From Mesostigma viride (taxonomy: Eukaryota; Streptophyta; Mesostigmatophyceae; Mesostigmatales; Mesostigmataceae): a stretch of 64,000 nt of DNA. Below the pieces are notes generated by a model. It was given only the letters and a program-made list of their open reading frames with translations, did no database searches and was not told the DNA's origin. The translations under genes and the position numbers were made by a program. The DNA lies in the NCBI GenBank assembly GCA_009746045.1, contig RPFO01000016.1, forward strand, positions 469,395 to 533,394. The letters are read 5' to 3'. Below are positions 11,060-26,545 of the stretch, one piece after another (the first letter of the stretch is position 1; every line of letters starts with the position of its first letter).

Positions 11060-13100
11060 ATTGTGCGTGGTCAGGGCCCCAGTACTTGGGATTGAGCGCG
11101 TAGCCAGCGGCGTGGATGATGGAATGCATGTAAGGCCCAGCGCCTGCGCACGAGGACCTGCAGCTGCTTGGACAGGTCTTTGTGCAGCCCGCGAATGTCT
11201 TGCACAGCCTTGAGGAGCTCGTACATCATGTAGTACAGCTCGCCTGTTGCTGGCTTGTCGCTGTCGAAAATCTTGAGCACGAGCTTCATGGGCTTGAAAA
11301 TGTCAACGAGCATGCGCACGCCGGACCCTGGAACTGCGGGCTGCCCACAATATCCTGGACCTGCTTGAACGCGGGCCACCACCGCTGCGCCTCGGCATAC
11401 TTCACCAACTCTTCGTCCTCGAAGGTGACCATGAGCCGGGTCTTGGCGTCGTGAACGCTCTCCGCCGAGTAAAACCTGAAGCAGCAATGCCATGAAAAAA
11501 ATGATGCCATCGTCACAACTGTGAAAATGGAATTAGTAGTAACACGCCAACAACAGTATGATTGTGTCTCAATTAAAGCAATGATAAACTAGCAGAATTA
11601 AGCGAAGATGATGAGAAAAAAGAGGGCGTAGCAAATTGTGGATATAACTCATGAAATCACAGCGATATACCTGGTGCCAAAGCGGGTGTCGGCGTACTTC
11701 TTGAGAGTCTTGGCGCTCTTGTCCAGGCCCATGAAAAAAACTGTTGATCTTCTCGTGCCCCAGCATGAATACCACCACCGTGTTCACTTGTGTCAGGACC
11801 CTGTCCACCGCTGGCTCCTTGCCGATGTCCTGGAAACACAGGTCCAGCGAGTGGGCACAACACCTGGAGATGATGATGTGCGGGAATGATGCCTCGAGGA
11901 GTTTCTTCATGTTCTCCATGGATGTTGTGGTGTCCGTAATCACCTGCACGACGTTCGCTGCGCCGACGGCCAAGATGTGAGGCTCTGCCAGGTCTGCCAT
12001 GAATTCAGCAGACTTCACCTGCCCCGTCACGTTGTCGGATCCGATGAAGTATGTAAAGGTGGGCAGATGGAAGACGTTCATGATGTGAGATTCGCGACTG
12101 CAGTCTTTCCAGCCATCCGTGATGAACGTCCCTCGCGTGCCTGTGGCCAGCTGGGTCTTCTCCTTGACGTCCCTCTCCAAGTCCTTGGCAACGAGGGGTG
12201 CGTCCCGGGTCCGCATGGTCTGAGAGCTTGGCGCCAGGTACTGCACCCCTCCTCGGCTGATGGCGGACAGAGCAGCTTTGAAATGCGCGTTATTCACAAC
12301 GTTGAATGGGATACCGGCCGACATAAACCCCTAATTTGCAAAGCAGCTTGTCGATGGCGGGCTTTCCCAGCCCGACAGCCGCGGCCATGGTCTGCTGGCG
12401 CAGTGCCGGCTGAGATGACTTGATCTCGACGACGTCAGCAGTTGCACGTCCAGTCGAACCGGAGCCCCTGCAGCCGGAGGCGGACGACCTGCGTTTGCCA
12501 AGTGCAGATGCGGGCCCGGCACCTCGCAGGAAGGTCGGCAGCTGTTCGCCGTTCTCGTCGACGTCGATGTCCTCTTCATCTCCGATGAGGCCGTTGTCGT
12601 TGTCATCATCGGCGCGAGCCATGTGCCTCTCTTCTGCGATGCACTCCTGCTCACGGCGGGCACGAACCGCCTTCCTCCTGGTGGTTTGCAGCTTCGCCTC
12701 AAGTGGAGCAGGCGTGGCCGCAGCTCGGTGGGCGGCTTCTCGAGAGCAGGGACTGACTCCAGCCGAGTGGGCAAAGTCCCCTCCAAGAAAATGCGCAGTT
12801 GCCCTGCTCGTGCTGCCACTCCAAGCATGGTAACATCGGCTGCAGGTCATTTCGTAGTTGTTGGTCAGCTTGTTGCCCTTGGCAATTCTGTGCTTGGTGA
12901 TGTACGTCCACACCGTTGTTCTTGACAAGTCGACGTCTTCGCCATCCTCGTCAGACATTTCACGAATCATCCTCGTCAGACATTGACATTTTTGCTCGCA
13001 ATTCTCACGTGCGGCCTGCGGCCGGGTGACAATTCTGCCTTTGCCAACAAAGCTCGCAGTTCTTAAGCCTTGCATTTCTTCAGATTCCCGCCCAAAAAAG
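11060..13100 (-). pseudogene. hAT-like transposase (BED finger, DUF659), decayed
   Basis: Minus strand, from about 13,100 to 11,060. The N-terminal part has a BED-type zinc finger (VWTYITKHRIAKGNKL, MTCSRCYHAW, then H) at about 12,925-12,795, followed by a basic/acidic linker (EEDIDVDENGEQLP). After a frame change near 12,310 comes a DUF659-type catalytic core: SAGIPFNVVNN, FITDGWKD, VVQVITDTTTSMENMKKLL and ISRCCAHSLDLCFQDIGK. These contain the D...D...C-x2-H elements usual in hAT-like transposases. A second shift at the A-run near 11,731 leads to FFMGLDKSAKTLKKYADTRFGTR and then a donor. The next exon starts near 11,480 (SVHDAKTRLMVTFEDEELVKY) and a third shift leads to a helical region (GVRMLVDIFKPMKLVLKIFD). 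At least two frame breaks make it non-functional as it stands. Its terminal inverted repeats were not found. Confidence 0.75.
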
Positions 13101-13249
13101 GGGCCGTGAAGTGGGCAGTACGTACCCGACTGAAATTTCAAAATAAGATCGCGTCGAATTGTGAAAGTTCAGACGGGTCAGTACTTAGTATAGAGATACG
13201 AAATCTGTGGCTGCAAATCGTTGCCCTGTCGTTCTGGCATCCTAGCCGC

Positions 13250-13412
13250 GCAAAACGTAAAAAAACCGCGGAAAATACGGCATTATACGTGATTATGCGT
13301 CATTATGCGTCGTAATACGCTCAAACGCATAAGTATAAAAAATTATGCGCTAAATCCAACGCATGAAGTATTATACCGTATAATACCGTATAATACGACG
13401 CATAATTGTACA
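13250..13412. repeat. AT-rich array of ATTATGCGTC-like units, partly inverted
   Basis: About 160 bases contain many variants of ATTATGCGTC or its complement (GACGCATAAT), plus ACCGTATAAT units, in both orientations. They can form several short hairpins. The array sits between the hAT remnant and the (CAA)n tract. Confidence 0.6.
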
Positions 13413-13467
13413 CTGGTGCGCGCTCACCGTGAGACTAGGTATTAATTAATTCAGCTAGTATTAAAAT

Positions 13468-17097
<3,630 letters not shown>

Positions 17098-17624
17098 ATG
17101 GCCGCCCATAATCCTAGCCACCTCATGCCCTCGGGTAAATAGCCCTGCCTTTCCCTGCTTCCCGCACACAGGAAAACCAACCTGTTGTTGCACCTTTCCT
17201 TGCCGTGCGGTTCTTTCCACTTATCAACCTACACTTATCCACCACGCTCATGTGCGCGCCATATATGCTTCGAACGGCCTTGTAATGTAAAACTGTATTA
17301 TTGCGCCGTTCGCAGAGCTCATTGACCGGTGCGTAGGATCGAAAATCTGGGTCATCATGAAGGGAGACAAGGAGTTGGTGGGCACGCTCTTGGGATTCGA
17401 TGTTTACGTCAACATGGTCCTCGAAGACGTAACAGAAATGTAAGTTTTCATTGCATCACTCCCCTGTGTGGATGTGCTAGGATGCCGTCGGCCATGCCAT
17501 AAGAAATAGGTAGATATCCCTGGCCTTAGGGTCATTTATGGTACGTGTATATGCACAGACACAGCCGACGGTTCCATTTTTGCAGGCGAGTTCAAGTATG
17601 CCTGGTGGTGGTAGCGAGGGAGGC

Positions 17625-17656
<32 letters not shown>

Positions 17657-19330
17657 CTCCTTGCGGCAGTTTCTTGAGTACCAGGTTGCCCCTGTGCCTA
17701 TTTTTGGCATCTGTCTGTAACCAAGCCTAACTAGCTATCAAGGCATAGGGCTAGAGAGCCATGCCGTGACATATCATGGTATCCCTATACCTGGACATGG
17801 CCTGTGCATGAAAGCATATTTATAGCCAGGGAGAGGCAACGCAGGTCCTGCAACGTGCGTCCCACGCCCTCTCAAGCTCATCGAGAAGATCAAACCCCAC
17901 TGCTTGTCACAACCAACCGCACGTGTTTTGGCAACACAATCCACCGCGTTCGTCAGCACTCCCAGACGCTAGTCCTCCAGGGCGTGGCCTCGCGGGGAGG
18001 CTTTGGGTGTGGCCTGGCTGTTGCAGCGGCGGTGGTTGTGTGTGTGTGGGGGGGGGGGCGGGGAATGTTAAGGGTTATGTCGATAGAACTCTTGGGGTGC
18101 ACCGGCGGACGGCGCTGGCGTATGGTTGACATGCAACAATGGTCGGGTGGCGTGGGAATGACATGCAATCGGGTGCGATGGTGGCGTATGGTGGCGTTTG
18201 CAGTAAATAGCAACGAGACGACATGCATGTGTCGTTGTTTGCCTTGGTGGCACGTGTCCGCCAGTGAGATAACGCCGGAGGGCAAGCGCATCACCAAGCT
18301 GGACCAGATCCTTCTCAACGGCAACAACATTTCCATTGTGAGTGGCGATCGCCGCTTTGGCTCTGGTTATTCTGACTGCGTATTACATTGTGTTTTTATT
18401 GACTGCACCAGCTTTATACACCACAGCATCTCAGTCGTGAGTGGGTAGGCAGTGAAAAAATAAAGTAAAATGAAAAATAATAATATAGAAACGCCTTGTG
18501 GGTCGCTTCAAGCCGGTAGTTAGTCCCGCAATAGTGATCTGGCGCTGTTACCATGGTCACTCTGCCGGGTCTCTATGTAGGCTGGTCACTGTACTGGGTC
18601 GCTAAGTGGACTGGTCACTGGAACGGGTCGTATGTAGACTGCATGCCTAACACACCGGGGCACCCCATGTACCGGGGTACTGAATTCACCATGTTTTTCA
18701 CTGAACCTGGTCATTGATCAGTAGGCCATGTCATGTATGTACGAGGCAACTATTTTTACCGGGCTACCAACCTACTGGGTTGGGAGAGGGTGTCGATGTA
18801 GGAGAAAAAGGGAGCAGTGCATGCACCCTGTGGCCCTGCGCTACGTCGCTGTTATTGTGGTCACTGCAATCCGCAGTGTTGTCGCGGGTTAGTGCGTGGA
18901 ATGGGCGTAGCCCTGTGGTACCTGATGGTGCGCTCTGGTGCCAGTCCGTGTGGGCGCTTTGCTATATATGCTATTATTTTGGTGCATAGCAAAGGAGATC
19001 GATGTGTGGTGGTCAACGGTCCCGGGCCAGTGACTGACTCGATAGAAAAGCGTTAGGAAAAAAAATGAAAGAAAGCGCAAGGAAAAATTCTCTCAGACCA
19101 TCCTTTTTAGATGTTCCTGTTGGTCCTTCCGTTTCCGTACATTGTCCGAGCGTGAAAGTTTTCTCTACTGTTCCTCTTCCCTCATCTTGCGTGTGGCTCT
19201 GTGTGCTAAGTTTTTTTCCATCTCTTTCTTTGTCCTCCTCTTTCCCCTCTTCCTGTCCCTCTGCCTCTCGCCTCTGTCTATGTTTCTGCAGCTGGTGCCT
19301 GGAGGCTGCCCCGACGACGTTGCGACATAA
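17098..19330 (+). CDS. LSM5: LSM5, U6 snRNA-associated Sm-like protein
   Basis: Four exons: 17098-17134, 17316-17439, 18265-18337 and 19292-19330, 273 bases, encoding 90 residues. All junctions are GT-AG and the frame is kept. The N-terminus [18 protein letters not shown] matches the usual NPSQLLPLELVDKC pattern of LSm5. The Sm1 motif follows ([31 protein letters not shown]), then the Sm2 part ([20 protein letters not shown]) and the closing LVPGG. LSm5 is a subunit of the LSm2-8 ring that binds the U6 snRNA 3' end in the nucleus and of the LSm1-7 ring used in cytoplasmic mRNA decay (family knowledge). Only the last residues (CPDDVAT) depart from the common end. The second intron contains a G run (17,627-17,652). 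Length agrees with the family. Confidence 0.95.
17622..17653 (+). repeat. Poly-G tract in LSM5 intron 2
   Basis: A G run of about 26 bases lies on the sense strand of the intron between exons 2 and 3. A shorter G run lies at 18,049-18,057 in the same intron. Confidence 0.9.
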
Positions 19331-20090
19331 GTTGCATTGTGGTGTGGTATGGGCCGAAGTCTGGCGTGCGGCAGTTACGCCTCCACTTGCACGATGCAGC
19401 TACCCCCTCATGGGGTTGGCACCTCAAGGTCGGCCTTTACTGGCACCACGGGGACAAGGGTAGTCTCGGGAAGTAATCTTCCGCGGTTGCCTAAGTACAA
19501 TGGCTTGCTTGATCGTGGTCCTGTTTGTGGCAAGTGATGAGGGTTTGGCAAAGTGATGCATCATTCTTGGCTGCTACAGTGAATTGTGCCATGAGGCGGT
19601 ACCAGGAGATGACCCGAGAATTTTGTGCCTGTGGAACAACCAACCAGTAAGTCAGCACGTGCTTGCGTGCCATGCGTGGGGGCATGTCACGGACGACCAG
19701 CCAGTATCAGCTAGGCATGGATGTGGCGAAAGGCAGAGTTGGCCTTGCAGGCGGTTGTGGTACTTGCTTACATGGAACTGATGTGTTTCGGGCACTAGAC
19801 TTGTCTGCACGCTTTCAGCTATGTGCATATTGCCTCACTTAATATTTGAATGTTCCCTGCCATTCCGGAATATTCTCTGCCGTAGACCTGTAAGCATTCA
19901 GGCGTGCATGCAGAGGCATCACGGGGTACTATACCACTGAGGGTTAACTTATCAAGTGAGACAACAATTCCTGGACGCATTAAGAAATTGCGATGGACTA
20001 TGCGTCCAGTAATAGTTGTCTCACAATTCACAGTAACAAAATTAGCTAAATTTGATAGTTAACATTAATTAATTAATTAATTAGAAACAT
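19331..20090. other. LSM5 downstream region with a near-perfect hairpin
   Basis: No gene seen. Positions 19,957-20,022 form an inverted repeat: an arm starting GAGACAACAATTCCTGGACG and its near-complement ending in TAGTTGTCTC, with a loop of about 17 bases. This could be a small MITE or a structured RNA. It is followed by TTAATTAA repeats at 20,066-20,083. Confidence 0.6.
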
Positions 20091-20870
20091 AACTCCGTTG
20101 GGAGTACATGTAGCACATATCCCTGAGAAGGGGCATATGGCTTTTAATACATTCTGGGCTACTTCCTGCGAGGGTGGGATCTGTAAGCGACCCTTGCTCT
20201 AGGTGCACCAGGGCACCTGCACCCTCATAATCTTCACACTATGCCCAGCTAAGGGGGAGTATGTTATGTGGGGGAAGATCATCATGGCTATACACGTGAT
20301 CAGAATACACGAGCTAGGACATGGCTTCTCAACAGAGAGCATCTCTCTGCATGGCATTGAATTGAATTGAATTGAATTGAATTGTAACATAACTCCGTTG
20401 GGAGTATATGTAGCACACAGCCCTTGAGAGGGGGGCATATGGCCTATCATACATCCTAAGCTACTTCCTGCAAGGGTGGGGATGTAAAGGACCCTTGCTC
20501 TAGGTGCACCAGGGCACTTGCATCCCCATGATCTTCAAGCTATGCCCAGCGAAGGGGGAGCCTGTCATGGGGGGGAAGATCAGCATAGCTATACAAAGAA
20601 GCTAGGGCATGGCGTCTCAGCAGAGAGTGACTCCCTGCATGGGCACAACATAACTAAATAAAGCTAGGCATCATCTGGGGTGTGGCTCATCATAGGCACA
20701 CATGTACATGATTAAGGAAAGCGCGTGGCATAGCATGGCTAAATTCTTAATGCAACATCCATGGGGGTCCCATTATAGGCATGGCTTGGCTAAATTCTGA
20801 AGGCAACATCCATGGGGGCCATTATGGGCGCACATGCGCGTGGGCCACATGCTAGGCTAAGCCTGACTAA
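20091..20870 (-). repeat. Direct repeats of about 300 bases downstream of the ORF1-like element
   Basis: A block starting ATAACTCCGTTGGGAGTA occurs at 20,091 and again at 20,391. It shares the later parts CTCTAGGTGCACCAGGGCAC and the region with the Cys/Ser-poor sequence around 20,300 and 20,600. The segment at 20,570-20,720 recurs inverted at 26,395-26,540, behind the second ORF1-like copy. The block is therefore probably the 3' part of the same transposable element. Confidence 0.6.
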
Positions 20871-20879
20871 TCTACACTA

Positions 20880-22253
20880 CTGGTATATATAGTCCTAGTC
20901 TGAGGTGGCAGGAGGGGGCTGCCAGGGCTTGTGGTCAACGTGGATGACCGCCCCCCTCCAGTATACCGGCTTCCCCCGGGCGCTCTGCCGGAGCTGGAGG
21001 TAGGTCGCGGCCATAGCTCGCGTTGCCGCTGTTGCTGGGCCAGGGTCAAGTCGCCGTCCAGCGTGAAGCGAGTCTCCGAGAGCTTCTTGCGGCATTTAAG
21101 GAACGACAGCTTGTCCGCCATGTACTTAAAGGTGAGGAGCACGGGTGCCGGGCCAGCCTTCCCCCGCGCGCGGGGGAGGCGGACAGCCGACATGTCCAGC
21201 TCACCAGTGAGTCGCATGGGGGCAAAAATGTCGCGCTTATAAATGCCTCAAGAAGGCTCGTGGAGGTCTCACCTGCCGGCCGGCTGGTCGAAGTGCTTGA
21301 CGATGACATTGTGGCTGCGCCGGGCGATCCGTCGGCTTCCTCGCGAACGTCGAGGGCTTGTTGCTTGAGTTGCGCCGAGATGGTGGAGGTGGTGGAGGTG
21401 GTGTGCTGCTTAAGCAAGTCCGCCCAGGTGGAGGGAGCATCGCTGGCCGGGCCAGCAGGCGCCGGCTGGGCGGCGATGTCTTTCACCGCCTGGGCGGTGA
21501 GGCCGGCGGTGTCATGCCAGCTCTCAAGGGCGGTGGCGGTGGCTTAAGAAGGCGTTGGTCGAGGTCGAGGAGCTGGGCTTTGATGTCGGCAGCTAGTGGA
21601 GGCGGAAATGGCAGTGGAGGTGGCGGTGAGGTGAGGAAGTTCAGCAGCCAGCGGGCCACCCATTGCTGCGACGTCAGCAGCAAGGGGGGTCACGTGCTGC
21701 TGAAAAGCTCCCATGAGGATGGAACGGAGGGTGGGGGCGGAGATGGATGGAGCCCAGATCTCGCCGTCAGAGCGCTGGAGAAGGGAGTTGAGGATGGTAT
21801 GCTGGAGGACGGGGCGGGGGGAGCCGAAAACCATGCTGACGTTGTGCCAGCGACGGCCGTCGGGGACGATGAGGCGTCCGGTGGCGTGGACTGAGATGGA
21901 TGCACATGCAGGTCGTAAAGCGGGGCGTAGTCCCCGTAGAAGATGCAGTCCAGATTATCGGTCGGAGAAATGTTGGTCCAGTTGTGATCATCGACCTGGA
22001 AAGGGGTGAACCGAAAGCGCGGTTCCGAGGGGCGTGAAGACCCTCCTGTTTTGTCGGCTGAGCGGGCGCGTTTAGGGTCAGGCGATGCCGATGGCGAGGC
22101 ATTGAGGCCGGGAGGTTTCTGGGCGACCACCAGTGCACGACTAGTGTCACCGCTGCCTGCCGGATCTGGCGAAGCGGCAGCCTCAGCTGCCGCATTGTCA
22201 AAGGCGAGCGCATCCGCCAAACTGCGTTGCGTCGACGGGCGTTTGCTCATCAT
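20880..22253 (-). pseudogene. LINE ORF1-like (gag-like) gene, frame-broken
   Basis: Starts with MMSKRPSTQRSLADALAFDN on the minus strand. The first frame runs to 21,690; the translation then continues in other frames down to about 20,890. The parts are a Pro/Ser-rich N-terminus, a motif FTPFQVDDHNWTNI, a coiled coil near 21,370 (SAQLKQQALDVREEAD), an RRM-like start, and a C-terminal domain near 21,130-20,930 (FKYMADKLSFLKCRKKLSET, DGDLTLAQQQRQRELW, GKPVYWRGAVIHVDH). The last part is the nucleic-acid-binding domain pattern of L1-type ORF1 proteins in algae and plants (DLT.AQQ.....W.....R..GK..Y.RGA). Several frame changes mean it is not intact. A diverged copy lies inverted at 25,185-26,297. 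Confidence 0.6.
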
Positions 22254-22401
22254 ATATTGCGTTTATATGCGTTCATATATAGTTAAGGGTAGGGAAACCT
22301 GTCACCAACTACGTTCAGATGTTGCTGGACGACCTAGTGGTCCCAGCCCAGCTTGAGCACCGCATCCACTCTCCGTCTCCCGTCTTTGGACTGCCATGCA
22401 G

Positions 22402-22500
22402 GACAAGACGCGGTGGAAGAAGATTGTCAAGGCGCCCACGCCCGACCCTGTGGGCAAGCCACCTCCCCCCAAGCGGAGGAGGCGTTTTGATGAGTAGTGT
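22402..22500 (+). other. Short C-terminal-exon-like peptide (KRRRRFDE end)
   Basis: After an acceptor-like TGCCATGCAG the frame reads DKTRWKKIVKAPTPDPVGK and then PPPPKRRRRFDE with a TAG stop. A related, more damaged end lies at 27,427-27,475. It is probably the last coding piece of a mobile element, with a basic nuclear-localisation-like tail. Confidence 0.35.
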
Positions 22501-22799
22501 AGTTAGGATTTTCTAGATAGCGTTAGGATAGTTCGATCACGCGGCTTCCTCCACCCCATCCATCATGAAATATGTGCTACATGACCTCCCCACGGAGGCA
22601 TGTTATAATTTAATTTCATTTAATTTTTAATATATAGTTAACATGCAACTCCTCAATTTATTCAGTTATCGCTTTATATTAGTAAGATGACATTCATAAT
22701 CCTCTATACCATGCAGTATGGTCTGACGCATCTTGACCGCATCTTGACTTAGACTGGGCTGCGCCTGCAGGCTGTGCTGTGCCAGCCTTGATCTGATGC

Positions 22800-23402
22800 T
22801 AGCCAGGGTAGAAGTCCCCTGGTGGAGGTTATTGGTCCTGAGGATAGCCGCTACACTACCGTCTCGTCTGCCATTACAGTAGAGGACAGCTCCGATGAGG
22901 ATTACATCCCCATATAGTGCTTAACGGTTGGGGGACGATGCAGACGATATTTGTTTAAACTTTTGTGTAATGATTTTTCTAATGAGATTAATTAGCATAG
23001 TACTCCGTGGCATAAATTAATTAATTAATTAATTAGACTCAGCTAATCTATCTACATCCGTGGCATGCCTTTGCGCATGACACGCAAGTACTTGTACTTA
23101 CTTACTTACTTATACTTGATCTGATGTTGCAAAGCCGGAGCCGGTTGCCAGCACCATGGCATGAATGCCGGGTAAGTAAGTAAGTAAGTACTTGCGTGTC
23201 ATGCGCAAAGGCATGCCACGGAGTACTATGCTAATCTCATTAGAAAAATAATTACACAAAAGTTTAAACAAATATCGTCTGCATCATCCCCCAACCGTTA
23301 AGCACTAGATGGGGATGTAATCCTCATCCGAGCTGTCCTCTACTGTAATGGCAGACGAGGCGGTAGTGTGGCGGCTATCCTCAGGACCAATAACCTCCGA
23401 AT
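22800..23402. repeat. Long palindrome made of two copies of a coding repeat
   Basis: The left arm (about 22,845-23,115) and right arm (about 23,165-23,400) are inverted copies with very few differences. They include the motif GCAGACGATATTTGTTTAAA and a centre with TACTTACTTACT and its complement. Each arm encodes the same C-terminal peptide, EVIGPEDSR.TT.SSAITVEDSSDEDYIPI followed by a stop, at 22,828-22,917 (plus) and 23,305-23,395 (minus). A third, mutated copy lies at 27,795-28,062. Confidence 0.8.
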
Positions 23403-25140
23403 GCTGGGTGCAGCTAGGATTTACCAGCTGGCCGCATGCAGCAAGCGCGCTCTGCCCGCTGACTCGCGCTGAGCGAGCTCCGCGACCCACTCAAGGAGCA
23501 CCGCGACCCAGCAAGGAGCGCCCAACAAAGAGACGTTCAACAAAGAGAGGGGTCAAAGCAGCCGGACATGAGCTGCTCGCCTGGCCCAACGCGCGTGCCA
23601 CATGGCGCACCAGCTCGACTGCCTTGCCGAGACCCTTCTTCTGATTCGCCTATTCAGCCTTTTCTTTAAAACGACCTGAAAAAAACTAGTCTGCCACGTC
23701 CGGCACGTCGGCTGTAATTGCATTTGCCGATGCCTTCGCAAGCCTCACCGGCCAAATTAATTATCGATCTTGGATGCGTGCAGCCCCGACGGGTTTCTCC
23801 CAATTATAGTGCGGCATGGAAAGCCTAGACCGCAATGGCTTGCCTTTAAGCCTCACACACTCGACGTGCACTACCGAGTGAAGGTTTGTGAATTTTTCAA
23901 CTGACCACCCTAAGCACTTGATTGTGCTCCGGTCCTGCTTTTAATTCTCCCACCTGCCATGGCTACAACCTGAAATGACAGAACACAGCCAGCTGGGCTC
24001 TAAGACGTGAGGCTATTCGTTGCACATAAATCAATTTACTGTGCACGCCAAGCTGCAGTGCTGCACGGCTGGCAGCTTGGCCGGTCAAGTGCAGCACTGC
24101 AACTAGCTGCGCTGCTTACACATGGCAAAAGCCTTGCGTGCATGGCGCGCCGGCGCCGCGCCGATTTGCCTAGCTAGGGAAAGTGCAGTGTCTGCCGTCG
24201 ACCAGGCCGCGCCGTAAAATCCAGCCGTATTTTTTGCCGTAAATACGGCGGGGCCATTCAAACGGGCGAGTAAATAGGGCGGGGGGGTTGCTGTACTTAA
24301 CAGCATAGGACTGAGCACTCCACTAAAGTGCAGGCCGGTCATACGCCGCCATCCCTGCCACCTGCCCACTTGGCTGATTGGGTGCCGTTGGCGCTACTGG
24401 CACCTCAATAGGGGACCGTACCGTTGTCATGCCGTCATCAGCCACCATGTCCGCGGCATGGGCCAGTGTGCACACTGACTTGTTGACCACCGGGACTGAC
24501 AAGTTTGCACCCTGCCAAGGCATGCACGGGAGTGCCTGCCGCGTGCTCCTTCGTGCACTTTGCCGGGCAGTTGCGCCCAATGTGGCCTGGTTTGGCTGGC
24601 AGATCCAGCAGGCAGATCGCATAGTCCACGAGCCACGAGCCACGAGCCACGAGGTAGCCATGGCTGACGCCTGACGGCGGAGCTCATAACTTTCACGTTT
24701 GAGCACCGAATTCAGCTGTGAATATCACAATCGCTCCGTCTTTCTAAGACGCACATGCTGATTTAACTTTCCGAAGCTATTACGCAATATATGACGAGCA
24801 AACGCTCCTCGACACAACGCAGCCTGGCAGCTGCGCTAGGCCATGAAAATACGTCTGCAGCTCCGGCTGCACTGAGCTTCGCCCTCAAGCCCGGCAGGCA
24901 GCGGTGACACTAGTAGTCGCGCAAGTGGTGGTCGCCCCGCACCCTCCCGGGCTTCATGCCTCGCCTTCAGCCTCGCCTGGTCAAACCCAAACGCAGCCGC
25001 CCAACCGAACGTAGCTGGTCTGAGTACGACTTTCGGACGTTGACAGGTTATTTTCCACCTTCGACGACACCAGACCCAGCTATTTCGACATGCCACTCCT
25101 CGAGATAAGTACCAGTTGGAGCTCATGTTTTACGGGTCCT
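23403..25140. other. No gene seen; AT/GC mosaic with short repeats
   Basis: ORFs of 60-127 codons occur but none resembles a family. The block CCACGAG is repeated four times at 24,628-24,655. Several short stretches resemble degraded transposon sequence. Confidence 0.45.
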
Positions 25141-25184
25141 ACGCCTCTCTTCTGGACCTGTACGTGCCGGCCGGCGGCCCGGCG

Positions 25185-26297
25185 CCTTCAGAGCCTTAAT
25201 TGAATCGCTTCCGCAATGGACCTGACGGCCGGGTTTCTCACCAACCTGACCACCTGACCAACTGGTCCCGCTCGCGCCTTCAGCTCGCCGCCCTCTTTTC
25301 CATCCTTCAGCGCTCTGCCGTGGACCTCTGGGCCCCCTCCCCCTTGACCGAATCCACCTTCCTCCTCCACCTCCAAGAATTGAGCCATCTCACAGCATGT
25401 TCACGACCGCGCCCCTAACTGCAGATGTTGCAGAGCTCTGTGCCGGTCGCACGTTGGCTGCCGCTGACTGAGCTCCCCACCATCCCCACCGCAACCGCCA
25501 CCCTCCTCGCCTCCACCCCCCCCTCCCCCTCCGCCTCCACCGCCCTCGATCCATCACCGCCCAGCTGGAGCCGCGACATCGACCAGCACCGGCCCGTTAA
25601 GGAGAATGCCATCGCCATCGCGAGGTCCTGCAGAACACCGCAGGCCTCACCGCCCAGGCGGTGAAGGACATTGCCGCCAAGCCAGCCCCTGCTGGCCTGG
25701 CTGGCGATGCTCCTCCCATCCCGACCTGGCCGGGCGGACATGGTTAAGCGGCACACCATGCACCTCCACCACCTCCGCCGTCGCAGCACAGCTCCAGCAG
25801 CAGACGCTCGAGCTCCGCGAGGAGGCCGAGCTCGCCAAGCGCAGCCTCAACGTCATCGTCAAGAACTTCGACATGGAGGAAGGTGAGAATTCCGAGAAGC
25901 TTACGCGTGCGTAATTTGAGAGAGAAATCCTTGGTCGCATGGGCCTTAATGGTGAGATCGAGCTGGTCGCCCACCGCCTTCCCCGCGCGCAGGGCCAAGG
26001 CACTGGCGCCCCCGCTCCTTCTCACCTTAATTTAAGAACCCGGCGGACAAGATTTCTTTTCTCAGACGCCGCACTAGCGGCTCGAGAAGACTCACTTCAC
26101 CCTTGATGACGACTTGACCCTGGCGCAGCAACAACGGCGACGGGAGAGCTCTATGGCCGACCTACGTACCTCCAGCTCCGGCAGACCAAGGCGGGGCAGC
26201 CGGTGTACTGGAAGGGGGCGGCCATCGATCTACGTCGGCCACAAGCCCTGGCATGCGACCCCCGCGGCCCCAGCGACTCCAGACGCCCCAAGTTAAA
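25185..26297 (+). pseudogene. Second LINE ORF1-like copy, frame-broken
   Basis: Plus-strand relative of the minus-strand copy at 20,880-22,253. It has the coiled coil (AQLQQQTLELREEAELAKRS) joined to NVIVKNFDMEEGE near 25,790-25,890, as in the coiled coil/RRM junction of L1-type ORF1p. The C-terminal DDLTLAQQQRRRE...Y.TGRGRPSIYVGHKPW follows near 26,105-26,250 in shifted frames. Several stops and shifts make it a pseudogene. Confidence 0.55.
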
Positions 26298-26394
26298 GGG
26301 GAATACAGCAGTAGTAGTGTATAATAGATAGACCGTGGCCATGTACATGTACGCCTCCTACAGGCACCGTATACCAGCTAGCTGATCGATTCAC

Positions 26395-26545
26395 GAGCAT
26401 TATTTAGCCATGTACATGTGTGCCTATGATGTCCCACACTCCAGATGATGCCTAGCTTTATTTAGTTATATGCTGTGCCCATGCAGAGAGCTCTGCTCTC
26501 TGCTGAGATGCCACGCCGCTAGGTTTTGTATAGCTATTCTGATTT
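26395..26545 (+). repeat. Inverted copy of the 20,570-20,720 repeat
   Basis: Complement of the earlier block (GATGATGCCTAGCTTTATTTAG and GCTGTGCCCATGCAGAGAG). It lies 3' of the second ORF1-like copy, as the first block lies 3' of the first copy. Confidence 0.65.
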
